From NCBI GenBank assembly GCA_964416425.1, contig CAYQEC010000018.1, positions 1-53,430 on the forward strand: a stretch of 53,430 bases of DNA, given 5' to 3'. Of this stretch, positions 18,333 to 26,495 are shown one piece after another; position 1 is the stretch's first letter, and the number at the start of each line of letters is the position of its first letter. Made by a program: the position numbers and the translations under genes. The notes under the pieces are model-generated. The model was not told where the DNA came from. It worked only from the letters and a program-made list of their open reading frames with translations, and ran no database searches. The DNA is from CAYQEC01 sp964416425. GTDB lineage: Bacteria; Actinomycetota; Acidimicrobiia; Spongiisociales; UBA5794.

Positions 18333-18440
18333 CACGACCTCCTCACGGATCCCCCCCGGGTCGTGCTCCGATCGTCCTGGAGCGACGCCCGTGGCTGCCG
18401 CAACCTACCATCGGTCGCCGCGGCGCCGCCCTTGACGGCC

Positions 18441-18754
18441 CCGATCGGGGAAAGGTCACCGTGCAGGCCCGCAGCCGCGACCCCCCTCGCGTCGCCCGAC
18501 TCCTGCGGACGACAGAACCCACGCTCCCCCCTCGGCTCCCTCCGCCACCCTCCCTGCTCGCCTTCTCTCACCCTCCCTGCTGTGCAGGGAGGGTCGAAGA
18601 GGCGCAGCCGAAGGCTGCGGCGATTCGGGGAGGGTCACGGTTCGTAGCGTCACCGCGACCCCCCTCGGCTCACTGCGTTCGCCGGTCCCCCCTGATCCCA
18701 GGGGGGACGACAGAACCCACGCTCCCCCCTCGGATCCCGGGGGGACGACAGAAC
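18441..18754 (-). repeat. Dispersed palindromic repeat, locus B (one full and one partial unit)
   Basis: This locus occupies most of the 429-bp gap between DUF4328 and moaE. On the minus strand the full unit has a GTCCCCCCT/AGGGGGGAC hairpin (18685-18708), GCCGAGGGGGGTCGCGGTG, GTGACCCTCCCCGA, a GCAGCC/GGCTGC hairpin and the palindrome ACCCTCCCTGC-TGT-GCAGGGAGGGT (18570-18594). A second degraded unit follows to 18441. A 29-bp block starting GGACGACAGAACCCACGC is repeated exactly at 18507-18535 and 18705-18733. No gene was seen in the gap. The nearest hairpins lie 15-55 nt after the moaE stop and may act in transcript ending. Confidence 0.8.
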
Positions 18755-18761
18755 GGCTCGC

Positions 18762-19232
18762 CTACTCGTGGCGGTGCGCCTCGTCCTCCCGGACCCACTC
18801 GGCGCCGCCCGCCCAGTGCTCCTTCTTCCAAATCGGCGCCCGCGCCTTGAGCTCGTCGATCAGGTAACGGGCGGCGGCGAACGCCTCGGCCCGATGCTCC
18901 GAACCGACCGCCACCCCGACGCTGACCTCCCCCACCGCCAGGTCGCCGACCCGATGCACCACCGCGACCCGTTCCAGCGGCCATCGATCCCGTGCCTCGG
19001 CGACGATCTCGGCGATCTTGGACTCCACCACGCCGCCATATGCCTCGTATTCGAGATGGGTGACATCCTCCCGGCCGGGCGCGTGGTCCCGGACCGTGCC
19101 CAGGAAGAGCGCCACCGCCCCGCACGACGGTCGCGATACGGCCGCCACCAGGTCCGCCGGTGTGATGACGTCGCCACTCACCGTCACCACGTCGGCAGCG
19201 TCGTCATGTCCGGCTAGCGGGTCGGAAGCCAT
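18762..19232 (-). CDS. moaE: Molybdopterin synthase catalytic subunit MoaE
   Basis: A 156-residue protein matching MoaE in length and motifs: GAVALFLGTVRDH, LEYEAY near the N-terminal third, the VHRVGDLAVGEVSV strand pair and the active-site lysines in RAPIWKKEHW. MoaE with MoaD converts precursor Z to molybdopterin. ATG 19232 with GGAGGGG upstream is chosen; a longer frame upstream is the antisense of the htrA gene. No moaD or other cofactor gene lies nearby, so its partners are elsewhere. Confidence 0.95.
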   Translation of the reverse strand: MASDPLAGHDDAADVVTVSGDVITPADLVAAVSRPSCGAVALFLGTVRDHAPGREDVTHLEYEAYGGVVESKIAEIVAEARDRWPLERVAVVHRVGDLAVGEVSVGVAVGSEHRAEAFAAARYLIDELKARAPIWKKEHWAGGAEWVREDEAHRHE

Positions 19233-19237
19233 ACAAT
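19232..19237 (+). promoter_or_regulatory. -10 element, likely leaderless promoter of the HtrA-type gene
   Basis: TACAAT lies 7 nt before the GTG at 19245 with no Shine-Dalgarno sequence. It overlaps the moaE start codon region; the divergent moaE promoter has a TAGTGT at 19252-19257 inside the htrA coding start, so the two promoters interlock. Confidence 0.55.
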
Positions 19238-19244
19238 CCCCTCC

Positions 19245-20744
19245 GTGGATCACACTACCCCGGAACAGGATCCGACCACGCCGGACCCCGAGCCCGGCGA
19301 CACCGGCGACGCCGTGCCCGCCGAGCACGACGACGTGGCCGGCGAGCAGGCCACGCCACCGGCCCCGGAACCACCGGTGCGGCGCGACTCGCTGCAGCCC
19401 GACTTCGCTGAGCACGCCTTCCCTCCCCGCCCCGAGACACCACCGACCTCACCGGCTCCGCCCCCGGAGCCCACGTGGGAGCCCGAGCCGGCCACCGCCA
19501 CCCACGGCGCCGCCCCTCTCACCGGCTACGAGTCGCCCCACGCCGGGAGCGCCTGGGCCCGCCCCGGCCAGTACCTCGAACCCGACGACCTCATGTCTGG
19601 CGCACCACTGCCGGCATCCGACCGACCTCGCCGGCGGGAACGTCGCCGCTGGCCCTTCGTGCTGGTCGGGCTGCTCTCCGGCCTCGTCGGCGCCGCCGCC
19701 ACCGTCGGCGCCCTCTACGCCGCCGGCACCTTCGACGACGAGGCAGCGGTTCCCGCCACCACCGTCACCACCCAGGCCGGCGGCAGCACGGTGACACCCG
19801 TCACCGGAGTGGACGCCGCCGCGGTGGCCCGCAAGGTCGTGCCGTCGATCGTCACCGTCCAGATCGGCTTCGACGGCGGCAGTGGCTTCGAGCTGTACGG
19901 CTCGGGCTCGGGCGTGGTGCTCTCCGACGACGGCTACATCGTCACCAACCACCACGTCATCGAAGACAGCGACCTCGCCCGGGTGGTGTTCCAGGACGGC
20001 CGCACCTACTCCGCCGAGGTCGTGGGCAGCGACGCCAGGACCGATCTGGCGGTGCTCAGCATCGGCGCCGAGGGCCTCACCCCCATCGAGATCGGTGCCA
20101 CCGACACGATGGCGATCGGCGAGGTGGCCATCGCCGTCGGCAACCCCCTCGGCCTCCCCGGGGGCGCCTCGCTCACCATGGGGGTGCTCTCCGCCTTCGA
20201 ACGGGAGGTCGTCACCGGCACCGGCCTCGACCCCAACGACCGGCTCTTCGGCATGCTGCAAACCGACGCCCCCATCCAGCAGGGATCGAGCGGCGGCGCC
20301 CTCGTCGACGGCAACGGCCGCCTCATTGGCATCACCACCGCCATCGGCGTGAGCAGCGCCGGCGCCGAAGGCATCGGATTCGCCATCCCCGTCGAGCTGG
20401 TGAGCCGGGTCACCGATCAGCTCATCGCCACCGGCACCGTCCACCACGCCTTCCTCGGCGTCAGCCTCCAGAACGCCTTCGACGAGGCCCCCGACGGGGC
20501 ACAGGTCCCTTCCGGCGCCCTCATCATCGGGTACGCCGAGACCGGGTCCACCGCCGAAGACGCCGGGCTCGAGATCGGGGACGTCATCGTGGCCTACGAC
20601 GGCACCGGCGTCGCAAGCCGCGAGCAGCTCATCAGCGCCCTGCACCGCCTCGAGGTCGGCGACGTGGTCATCCTCGACGTGAACCGGAACGGCGAGCGGC
20701 TCAGCTTCGACGTGGTGCTGGGCGAACGACCGCCCGATCAGTGA
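19245..20744 (+). CDS. HtrA/DegP-like trypsin-family serine protease with PDZ domain
   Basis: A 499-residue protein with a long Pro/Glu-rich cytoplasmic tail (1-130), one membrane helix (about 136-161), a Thr/Ser linker, a trypsin-like domain and a C-terminal PDZ domain (about 400-495). The triad is visible as His237 (TNHHVIED), Asp267 (RTDLAVL) and Ser349 (QGSSGGAL). It should act outside the membrane in protein quality control. Actinobacterial homologues are often under SigE control; here the sigE locus lies about 4 kb away. The start at GTG 19245 fits the leaderless promoter. Confidence 0.94.
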   Translation: MDHTTPEQDPTTPDPEPGDTGDAVPAEHDDVAGEQATPPAPEPPVRRDSLQPDFAEHAFPPRPETPPTSPAPPPEPTWEPEPATATHGAAPLTGYESPHAGSAWARPGQYLEPDDLMSGAPLPASDRPRRRERRRWPFVLVGLLSGLVGAAATVGALYAAGTFDDEAAVPATTVTTQAGGSTVTPVTGVDAAAVARKVVPSIVTVQIGFDGGSGFELYGSGSGVVLSDDGYIVTNHHVIEDSDLARVVFQDGRTYSAEVVGSDARTDLAVLSIGAEGLTPIEIGATDTMAIGEVAIAVGNPLGLPGGASLTMGVLSAFEREVVTGTGLDPNDRLFGMLQTDAPIQQGSSGGALVDGNGRLIGITTAIGVSSAGAEGIGFAIPVELVSRVTDQLIATGTVHHAFLGVSLQNAFDEAPDGAQVPSGALIIGYAETGSTAEDAGLEIGDVIVAYDGTGVASREQLISALHRLEVGDVVILDVNRNGERLSFDVVLGERPPDQ

Positions 20745-20849
20745 TCGATCGGACCCGGCGCCCGTGACCATCCCTTCCCTCCCCGCGGCGGCCCGGGCCC
20801 CGGGGCTGCGCCGCGGTATCCTCGAATCCGAGGCAGCGGAGGCAGCGGC

Positions 20850-21932
20850 GTGAGCGACAACCTGTTCGACCGGCTCTTCGAGCTCTTCCAGTCGCCCGGC
20901 CCGGTGAACTGGAAGCTGGCGCGGGAGGTGATGCACTCCATCACCGGCGCCGCCGAACCGATCGAGCCCGCCGTCGCCGAGGAGTACCAGGAGCTGACCC
21001 TGGCCGCCCAGCTCCGCCTCGCCGAGGCCACCAGCCTCGAAGTGAGCACCTCCCGCCCCCTCCACCCCGTCGACCGCTCCACCTGGGCCGACGAGAACCA
21101 GCAGAGCTTCCGCTACCTCGTCGAGCCCCTCGCAGGCAAGCTGACCGCCCCCGAGGAGAACCCGGCGATGGGGGCCATGATGCAGCCGATGGGGCCCGCC
21201 ATCCTCGGCATCCAGGCCGGGACCACCGTCGGGTTCATGAGCCATCGCGCCCTCGGCCAGTTCGACACCGGCCTCCCCGCCCTCGACCACGACGACATGC
21301 TGCTCGTGGTACCCAACGTGGAAGGCTTTGCCCAGGACCACCACGTCGACCCCCGCCAGATCCGCCTCTGGGCCGCCTGCCACGAGGTGACCCACCACGC
21401 CGTGATGGCGGTGCCCTGGCTGCGGGGCCACTTCGTCGACATCGTGAACGGCTTCTACGAGACCGTCCAGTTCGACCCGTCCCGCCTCATGGAGACCATC
21501 ACCGGCCTGCAGGACCCCGAACAGATCGAGGGGCTGGTCTCGGGGCCGGGGGGGCTCGCCGGCCTGCTCGGCGCCAGCCACGACGAGACCCGCCTCGCCC
21601 CCATCCAGGCCTTCGTCGCCCTCGTCGACGGCTACGCCGACTACACGGTGCGGCGAGCCGCCACCGACCTGCTCCCCCAACTCGACATCATCGAGGAAGC
21701 CAACGCCCGCCGCCGGGTCGAGCCGAACGACGCCGAACGGTTCCTCCAGCAGATCGTCGGCCTCGAGCTGCAACGGCACCGGGCCCGGGACGCCTCCGCC
21801 TTCTGCGTCGAGATCGAGCGGCGCTGGAGCGACGAGGCGCTGGGGCGCCTCTGGGAGGATCCCGCCCACCTCCCGAATCTGGACGAACTCACCGATCCGG
21901 TGGGATGGGCGGCCCGGAGCCTGCTCGACTGA
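20850..21932 (+). CDS. Zinc-dependent metalloprotease, DUF2342 / F420 biosynthesis-associated family
   Basis: A 360-residue protein of the actinobacterial DUF2342 family. The zinc motif HEVTHH (His178-Glu179-x-x-His182) lies in the helix LWAACHEVTHHAVMAV, and later segments (DGYADYTVRRAA, NDAERFLQQIVGLEL) match the family. It has no signal peptide and is probably cytoplasmic. Family members are named for genomic association with F420 genes; their substrate is unknown. The GTG start at 20850 has GGAGG 7 nt upstream. Confidence 0.88.
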   Translation: MSDNLFDRLFELFQSPGPVNWKLAREVMHSITGAAEPIEPAVAEEYQELTLAAQLRLAEATSLEVSTSRPLHPVDRSTWADENQQSFRYLVEPLAGKLTAPEENPAMGAMMQPMGPAILGIQAGTTVGFMSHRALGQFDTGLPALDHDDMLLVVPNVEGFAQDHHVDPRQIRLWAACHEVTHHAVMAVPWLRGHFVDIVNGFYETVQFDPSRLMETITGLQDPEQIEGLVSGPGGLAGLLGASHDETRLAPIQAFVALVDGYADYTVRRAATDLLPQLDIIEEANARRRVEPNDAERFLQQIVGLELQRHRARDASAFCVEIERRWSDEALGRLWEDPAHLPNLDELTDPVGWAARSLLD

Positions 21933-21994
21933 GCCCGTCTTCCAGCGCCCGCAACGTCACTAGCTTGGGACCGCGAAGCACCGAAAGGACCGCA

Positions 21995-22459
21995 ATGACC
22001 GTAACGATCGGCGCTCCCGCCCCCGACTTCGAGCTTCCCGCCGGCGACAAGACCCCGACCTCGCTCGCCTCGTTCCGGGGCCACAACACTCTCGTGGTGT
22101 TCATCCCGTTCCCCTTCACCGGCAACTGCTCCACCGAGGTGTGCACCCTCCGTGACCACCTGGCGGACCTCGCCGGCCTCGACGCCAACGTCGTCGTCGT
22201 CACCTGCGACACCCCCTACGCCAATCGTGTCTGGGCGGAGCAGAACGGCCTGACCTTCCCGGTGCTGTCCGACTTCTGGCCACACGGCGAGGTCGCCCGC
22301 AGCTACGGAGCGTTCAACGAGCGCACCGGATCGGCCAATCGCCACACGTTCGTGCTCGACGCCGACGGGATCGTGCGGAACGTGATCAAGACCGACTCGC
22401 TCGGCACCATCCGGGAATACGACGCCTACGTGGAGGCGCTCTCCGACCTCGGGAGCTGA
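21995..22459 (+). CDS. Peroxiredoxin, AhpE-like (AhpC/TSA redoxin)
   Basis: A 154-residue thioredoxin-fold protein. The peroxidatic Cys45 lies in FPFTGNCSTEVCTLRD, with Cys50 five residues later as a possible resolving Cys, and Pro38 and Thr42 complete the usual P-x-x-x-T-x-x-C signature. It should reduce hydroperoxides in the cytoplasm with a thiol partner. The ATG at 21995 has GAAAGGA upstream. It is convergent with the RseB-like gene; the two stop codons are directly adjacent (TGA at 22457-22459 and the complementary one at 22460-22462). Confidence 0.93.
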   Translation: MTVTIGAPAPDFELPAGDKTPTSLASFRGHNTLVVFIPFPFTGNCSTEVCTLRDHLADLAGLDANVVVVTCDTPYANRVWAEQNGLTFPVLSDFWPHGEVARSYGAFNERTGSANRHTFVLDADGIVRNVIKTDSLGTIREYDAYVEALSDLGS

Positions 22460-23395
22460 TCAGCCGAACAGGCCGTTCCAGATCCGGTGCAGCAGGTTGG
22501 CCCGGTCCGGCCGCGGCAACTCCCCGAGCACCTCGGCGAGATGGTCCGGCGGGAGATCGCCGACGAGCACGTACGACATCGATCCGGACCGCCACACCAC
22601 CCACACCTCGCTCGGCGCCAGGAGGCGGAGGTACTTCGAGCCGTTGATGTTGACCGTAGAGCCGGCCGAGAAGGGCGCGGTGTCGACGTTCCCCTCGACC
22701 TCGAACACCGAGAAAGAGAAGAGGCCGTCGGTGAAGAACGCCTGGACCGCGTTGCCGGGCCCGGTGTAGACGTCGAGCCGGGTGTACCCGTCGGCCGTCG
22801 CCGGCAGCGATGAGCGATCCGACGGCAAGGCGACGTCGAAGTCGCCCCCACCGTCCCGCAGCGCCGAGTAGAGCCGCGTCGGGTTGGGGTCGAAGTCGAG
22901 CATGGAGCTGAGCCGGAACAGGGAGCCGCTCCCGTCGTAGACCTCCGAGCCGAGCGGCGCCGAGGTGGCGTCGTCGAGCCAGATACGGGCGCGGGTCGTG
23001 TCCCCCTCCATCACCGTGAGCAGGGTGGCCTCCCGGCCGAGGCGATTCACCGATTGCGGCTCGGCCATCTGGTAGCGGTCGCTCAGCTCCCCGGCCGACC
23101 AGCCGTGGATGACGACGGCGCCGCTGGAGCCGAAGACCCGCCCCGCCCCGATCATGGTCTCCCCGGAGCCGCTCTCGACCATCATCATCGGGCCGGCGTG
23201 CTCGACCGAGACCACACCAAACGTGGTCACCCCGTCCAGCGTGCTCCACGTCGCCTGCCGTCCGGCGTAGCTCGACGCCTCCGCCTGCTCCAGGTAGGAG
23301 TCGAGATCGGAGGCGGCGGCGGGCGCCACCGTCGCGGCGACGACGGCCGCGGCGAGGACAGCCACCGGGATCAGGCGCAGCAGGGAACGGCTCAC
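22460..23395 (-). CDS. Exported MucB/RseB-like sigma-regulatory protein
   Basis: A 311-residue protein with a signal peptide (residues 1-28, ending APAAASD) followed by a lipoprotein-carrier-like beta fold typical of RseB/MucB N-terminal domains. It starts at GTG 23395, overlapping the anti-sigma stop (GTGA), so the two are coupled. In the RseB model such a protein binds the extracytoplasmic part of the anti-sigma factor and shields it from proteolysis. The assignment rests on gene order and general fold rather than strong motifs, and another LolA-like role is possible. Confidence 0.75.
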   Translation of the reverse strand: MSRSLLRLIPVAVLAAAVVAATVAPAAASDLDSYLEQAEASSYAGRQATWSTLDGVTTFGVVSVEHAGPMMMVESGSGETMIGAGRVFGSSGAVVIHGWSAGELSDRYQMAEPQSVNRLGREATLLTVMEGDTTRARIWLDDATSAPLGSEVYDGSGSLFRLSSMLDFDPNPTRLYSALRDGGGDFDVALPSDRSSLPATADGYTRLDVYTGPGNAVQAFFTDGLFSFSVFEVEGNVDTAPFSAGSTVNINGSKYLRLLAPSEVWVVWRSGSMSYVLVGDLPPDHLAEVLGELPRPDRANLLHRIWNGLFG

Positions 23396-24015
23396 GGCGC
23401 CTCCCCCTGCGACAGGTACACCGGGCTCACGCCAAAACCGGGCTCGAGCGAAGCCCGGGCGTTGTGCTGATCGGAGAACTGGCCGACGTCGATCGACGAC
23501 GTGGGGGCCGGTCCCCCCAGCATCCCCACCGCGATGGCGACGGCGGCCGCCGCCCCGGCTGCAGCGGTCACCACCCGCCACCGAGCCCGGTGCCGGGCCC
23601 GGGCGGCGTCGCGGCGGGTCATCAGGAACTCGGGCGGCTCCAGGCCGGGGAGGGAACGGACCGCGGTGCGAGCCGCGTCCAGCTCGTGGAACTCGGCGCG
23701 GCAGTCGTCGCACTCCCCGAGGTGGAGGAGCACCAACTCCTGCTCGACCGTGGCCAACTCCCCGTCGAGCAGGGCCGAAAGCTCCGGTCCGGGATGGGTC
23801 GACGGCAGCAGCCGCTCCGGCATCTCCAGTTCGGGGAGGGTGCGCAGCGCGGCCCGCATCTCCTTGATGCGATGGAACTCCGCCACGCAGTCGAGGCAGT
23901 CGGTGAGGTGGGCGACGACCTCGTCCAGCTCTCCGGGACGCAGCTCCCCGTCGAGGTAGGCGGACAGCAGGTCCTGGTCGGCGCAGCGGTCGTCGTGGTG
24001 CTTCAGACGGGCCAT
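23392..24015 (-). CDS. Transmembrane anti-sigma factor with two tandem zinc-finger domains
   Basis: A 207-residue protein. Two consecutive anti-sigma zinc-binding modules are seen: C11...LLSAYLDGEL...His36-x3-Cys40-x2-Cys43, and ELSALLDGEL...His98-x3-Cys102-x2-Cys105. A membrane helix follows at about residues 147-166, then a short external tail. It should hold the co-encoded ECF sigma factor at the membrane. The ATG at 24015 overlaps the sigma gene by 13 nt. Anti-sigma factors of this family usually carry a single HC2 module, so the duplication is unusual. Confidence 0.9.
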   Translation of the reverse strand: MARLKHHDDRCADQDLLSAYLDGELRPGELDEVVAHLTDCLDCVAEFHRIKEMRAALRTLPELEMPERLLPSTHPGPELSALLDGELATVEQELVLLHLGECDDCRAEFHELDAARTAVRSLPGLEPPEFLMTRRDAARARHRARWRVVTAAAGAAAAVAIAVGMLGGPAPTSSIDVGQFSDQHNARASLEPGFGVSPVYLSQGEAP

Positions 24016-24512
24016 GTCAACAGCTCCCGCAGCATGCGCCGCCCGCGATGGATCCGGCTCCGCACCGTGCCCACCGGGGCCTCGACCGCCTCGGCGATCT
24101 CCTCGTAGGTGAGGCCCACCACGTCGCAGAGCACCACACATTCACGGAAGTCGAGCGGCACCTTGAGCAACGCCGACTGGATGTCCTCGGAGAGGCGTAC
24201 CGAAGCCAGCACCTCGTCGGGAGAGGGGCTGGCCACCGCCAGGTTGCGGTCGTCGTCGGGGAGGGGAAAGGTGGGGCGGCGTTGGCGGCGGCGGACGCCG
24301 TCGAGGAAGGCGTTGCGGGTGATGCGCCACAGCCAGCCGTCGAAGGAACCCGGGGTGTAGGCCGCCAGGCCCTTACGGACCCGGAGCAGGACGTCCTGGA
24401 CCAGATCGGCCGCATCGTCCGGGTTTCCGGTGAGGCGGTACGCGAAGTTGTATATCTTCCGCCCATAGCGTCGCGCTACGTCTTCCCATGTGGGGACGAG
24501 TTCTTCGGCCAT
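24003..24512 (-). CDS. sigE: ECF RNA polymerase sigma factor, SigE-like
   Basis: A 169-residue two-domain sigma factor. Region 2 is at residues about 15-80 (NFAYRLTGNPDDAADLVQDV, then FDGWLWRITRN) and region 4 at about 110-165 (PLDFRECVVLCDVVGLTYEEI, GTVRSRIHRGR). There is no regulatory N-terminal extension. It heads an operon with a zinc anti-sigma factor and an RseB-like protein, the layout of an extracytoplasmic-stress regulon. A GGGAACC-N16-CGTT promoter just upstream matches the expected target of this sigma class, so it is probably autoregulated. Confidence 0.93.
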   Translation of the reverse strand: MAEELVPTWEDVARRYGRKIYNFAYRLTGNPDDAADLVQDVLLRVRKGLAAYTPGSFDGWLWRITRNAFLDGVRRRQRRPTFPLPDDDRNLAVASPSPDEVLASVRLSEDIQSALLKVPLDFRECVVLCDVVGLTYEEIAEAVEAPVGTVRSRIHRGRRMLRELLTWPV

Positions 24513-24535
24513 ACCTCCCCCGACTCCTCACGGAC

Positions 24536-24562
24536 AACGTATCCGGACGATGGACGGTTCCC
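24536..24562 (-). promoter_or_regulatory. ECF-type promoter of sigE (autoregulatory)
   Basis: On the minus strand GGGAACC (24562-24556) is followed after 16 nt by CGTT (24539-24536), the GGAAC...CGTT pattern of SigE-class ECF promoters. The ATG lies 23 nt downstream of the CGTT. Confidence 0.7.
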
Positions 24563-24659
24563 GCCGGGCGCGGTGATGGTTGCAGGGTATCGCCGGTTCG
24601 CAAGACTCGTGGCCGGCGCTCCCGGCCGCTCCCTGTCGCGGGACCCGCGGCGGGATCTC

Positions 24660-24836
24660 CTAGGTCTTGTCGGAGGGATCGTCCTCGTCCTCGGTGCCCT
24701 CTTCGAGCCCCTTGCGGAACTCGCGGGCGGACGCACCGAGCGAGCGGGCGAGGTCGGGAAGCTTACGAGCGCCGAAGAGCAGCAGGATGATCACCAGAAC
24801 GATGATGATCTCGGCTCCGCCGAAGTTCTTGATCAC
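24660..24836 (-). CDS. tatA: Twin-arginine translocase subunit TatA
   Basis: A small 58-residue protein. It starts with GTG (VIKNFGGAE), then a hydrophobic helix (IIIVLVIILLL), the hinge FGARKLPDLARSLG and an amphipathic helix, then an acidic tail (EEGTEDEDDPSDKT). FGAxKLPxLxxSLG is diagnostic of TatA/E. GAAGGAG lies 5 nt upstream of the GTG, and a TACACT at 24861-24866 may be its -10. It lies just upstream of sigE on the same strand. No tatC is in the window. Confidence 0.93.
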   Translation of the reverse strand: MIKNFGGAEIIIVLVIILLLFGARKLPDLARSLGASAREFRKGLEEGTEDEDDPSDKT

Positions 24837-24906
24837 AGATGCTCCTTCGATCGTGCCGCGAGTGTAACGACCCGGCCACCCTATCTATGCCGCCGCCACC
24901 GGACCG

Positions 24907-25830
24907 TTAGCTCATGGCGATGGCGTCGACGAAGGCCTGGAGCCGCTCCCGGGTCACGAAACGGCAGCGGGGCTCACGCCGCTCCTGGTCGTAGATGAGG
25001 TACGGGCCGTACTTATCGGTGATCAACAACCCGTGGTCCACCCCGGGCATGGTGGCGAACGAGACGGCGAACTGCCGGATCGCCTGCTCCGACAGCTCGG
25101 GGTACTCCTCGACCTGGTGGTCCACCACCGTCAGGTAGGTGCGGCTCCCGCCCCGGGTGGCGAGGAAGGTGCCGGGCCCCTCCCCGGGCACGATCGAGTA
25201 GCCGGCAAGCCGGAGCAGCCCGAGGGTGAGATCGGTGGCGGTCATGGCGCAGGGATCGATGCCCTGGGCCCGCAGGCCGGCGTCGAGGGCCCCGGTGAGC
25301 CGGATCTCCTCACACATCGGCGCCAGCTCGTCACCGAAGGCGGCGTTGGCCGGCTCGGGAGCGTGGATGAGGTCCTGCTCGGCGATCTGGGCCAGCGGGT
25401 CGTATCCGGCGGCGCTGGCGCGGGGTACCAGATCCGGCACCTGGACCACGGGGAGGATGTCGGGCTCGTCGAGGGTCACCGATCCGACCTCGACCGCCGT
25501 CCCGTCCCGGACCCCGTAGGCGCGCACGGTGCTGACGCCGGTCAGCGGCAAGTGGGCGCTGCGCTTGCGACGCACCACCTCGATGGCGTGGTGCACCAGG
25601 AGATCCCGCAACACGGGATCGGGGGTGGTACGCGGCAGCGGCACGTCGAAGTAGACGTGGGCGTCCCCCGACTCGACGTGGAATTCGGCGGCGGGGACGT
25701 GGAGCCCGGCGAGTCCCATCGGGGCCTCGTCGTCGTCGTCCACGGCCGGTCGCTCGGCGCTCTGGCGTGCGAGGAACGCCACCAGCGCCACCAGCGCCAC
25801 CACGAGCAGGATGATCAAGCCGGGCGTCAT
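24907..25830 (-). CDS. Membrane-anchored protein of unknown function
   Basis: A 307-residue protein with one N-terminal membrane helix (residues 4-21), an acidic linker (VDDDDEAP) and a soluble domain. I do not recognise the family. The C-terminal region (about residues 215-300: TFLATRGGSRTYLTVVDHQ, FATMPGVDHGLLITDKYG) faintly recalls PD-(D/E)xK-like folds, but no complete catalytic set is visible and I assign no activity. It lies between tatA and whiB on the same strand. Confidence 0.75.
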   Translation of the reverse strand: MTPGLIILLVVALVALVAFLARQSAERPAVDDDDEAPMGLAGLHVPAAEFHVESGDAHVYFDVPLPRTTPDPVLRDLLVHHAIEVVRRKRSAHLPLTGVSTVRAYGVRDGTAVEVGSVTLDEPDILPVVQVPDLVPRASAAGYDPLAQIAEQDLIHAPEPANAAFGDELAPMCEEIRLTGALDAGLRAQGIDPCAMTATDLTLGLLRLAGYSIVPGEGPGTFLATRGGSRTYLTVVDHQVEEYPELSEQAIRQFAVSFATMPGVDHGLLITDKYGPYLIYDQERREPRCRFVTRERLQAFVDAIAMS

Positions 25831-25920
25831 CGAGGCGACTCCTCTCGTCCCTTCCCACTCGATACTACGGGGCGCAAGGCGAACTCGACAGGAGGTCGCA
25901 CGATCCGGAGCCGATTCGGC

Positions 25921-26202
25921 TCAGGAGACCTTGCGTTGCCGCCCGGCGAGGGCCCGCTGGCGGCGAATGCGGCGGCGCTCCCGTTCCGACATGCCTCCCC
26001 AGATCCCGAATTTCTCGCTACTGACGATGGCGAATTCGAGACAGGCACCCTGGACCGAGCACTGCCGGCAGATGGATTTGGCGGTTCGAGTGGATGCGCC
26101 CCGTTCCGGGAAGAAGAGATCGGGATCGGCACCGCGGCAATTCGCGAGATCCTGCCAGGCCAGATCCTCGCTCCCCAGAACATCGAGCAGCTGAGTGAAC
26201 AC
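25921..26202 (-). CDS. WhiB-family [4Fe-4S] transcriptional regulator
   Basis: A 93-residue protein with the four cluster Cys (Cys22, Cys45, Cys48, Cys54 in ANCRGADPDLFF and SICRQCSVQGAC), the turn GIWGG (66-70) and the basic tail ERERRRIRRQRALAGR that binds DNA. WhiB proteins occur only in Actinobacteria and their phages and work with the housekeeping sigma factor. The GTG start at 26202 has AGGAG 7 nt upstream, and a good promoter lies at 26239-26267. Subclass (WhiB2-like) is likely but not certain. Confidence 0.96.
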   Translation of the reverse strand: MFTQLLDVLGSEDLAWQDLANCRGADPDLFFPERGASTRTAKSICRQCSVQGACLEFAIVSSEKFGIWGGMSERERRRIRRQRALAGRQRKVS

Positions 26203-26238
26203 GCCGAACTCCTACACGGTTGTAATTACGCTCTTGTG

Positions 26239-26267
26239 ATTCAACCAACCCCACGCGCGGCTGTCAA
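26239..26267 (-). promoter_or_regulatory. Housekeeping promoter of the whiB gene
   Basis: On the minus strand TTGACA (26267-26262) and TTGAAT (26244-26239) are separated by 17 nt. This is the best canonical promoter in the window, and it leaves a leader of about 30 nt with a Shine-Dalgarno site. Confidence 0.65.
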
Positions 26268-26459
26268 CCCCAAAAACCCTTGTGCTGCTTGGCCTCTCGA
26301 CCGCGCGCCCTTCGATCGCGAACCGGCAGGCGCCCCTTCGTGCCGCGCCGCCGCGCCGGACCCGGGCCGGCCGGAGCCCCCGAAGCCCGCTGGGAACCGC
26401 TCCACCGGCCGCCCGGGAGGATGCATCTACCATTCGTGGCGACCCTCACCCGCTTCCGG

Positions 26460-26465
26460 CATAAT
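26460..26465 (+). promoter_or_regulatory. -10 element for sdhCAB
   Basis: CATAAT lies 30 nt before the sdhC GTG, leaving room for the GAGGAAGG ribosome site at 26481-26488. No convincing -35 is visible. The rest of the 293-bp whiB-sdhC gap shows no gene. Confidence 0.45.
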
Positions 26466-26495
26466 GAATCGCCGCGACGAGAGGAAGGCACCACG

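Noticed and set aside
18441..18754. A CRISPR-like array from the repeated GC-rich blocks
   Set aside because: There are only two or three imperfect copies, spacing is irregular, the blocks are themselves palindromes, and no cas gene is present.
25141..25300. A restriction-endonuclease role for the unknown gene at 24907-25830
   Set aside because: Only a vague strand pattern is visible, without a complete PD-(D/E)xK set, and the protein has a membrane anchor.
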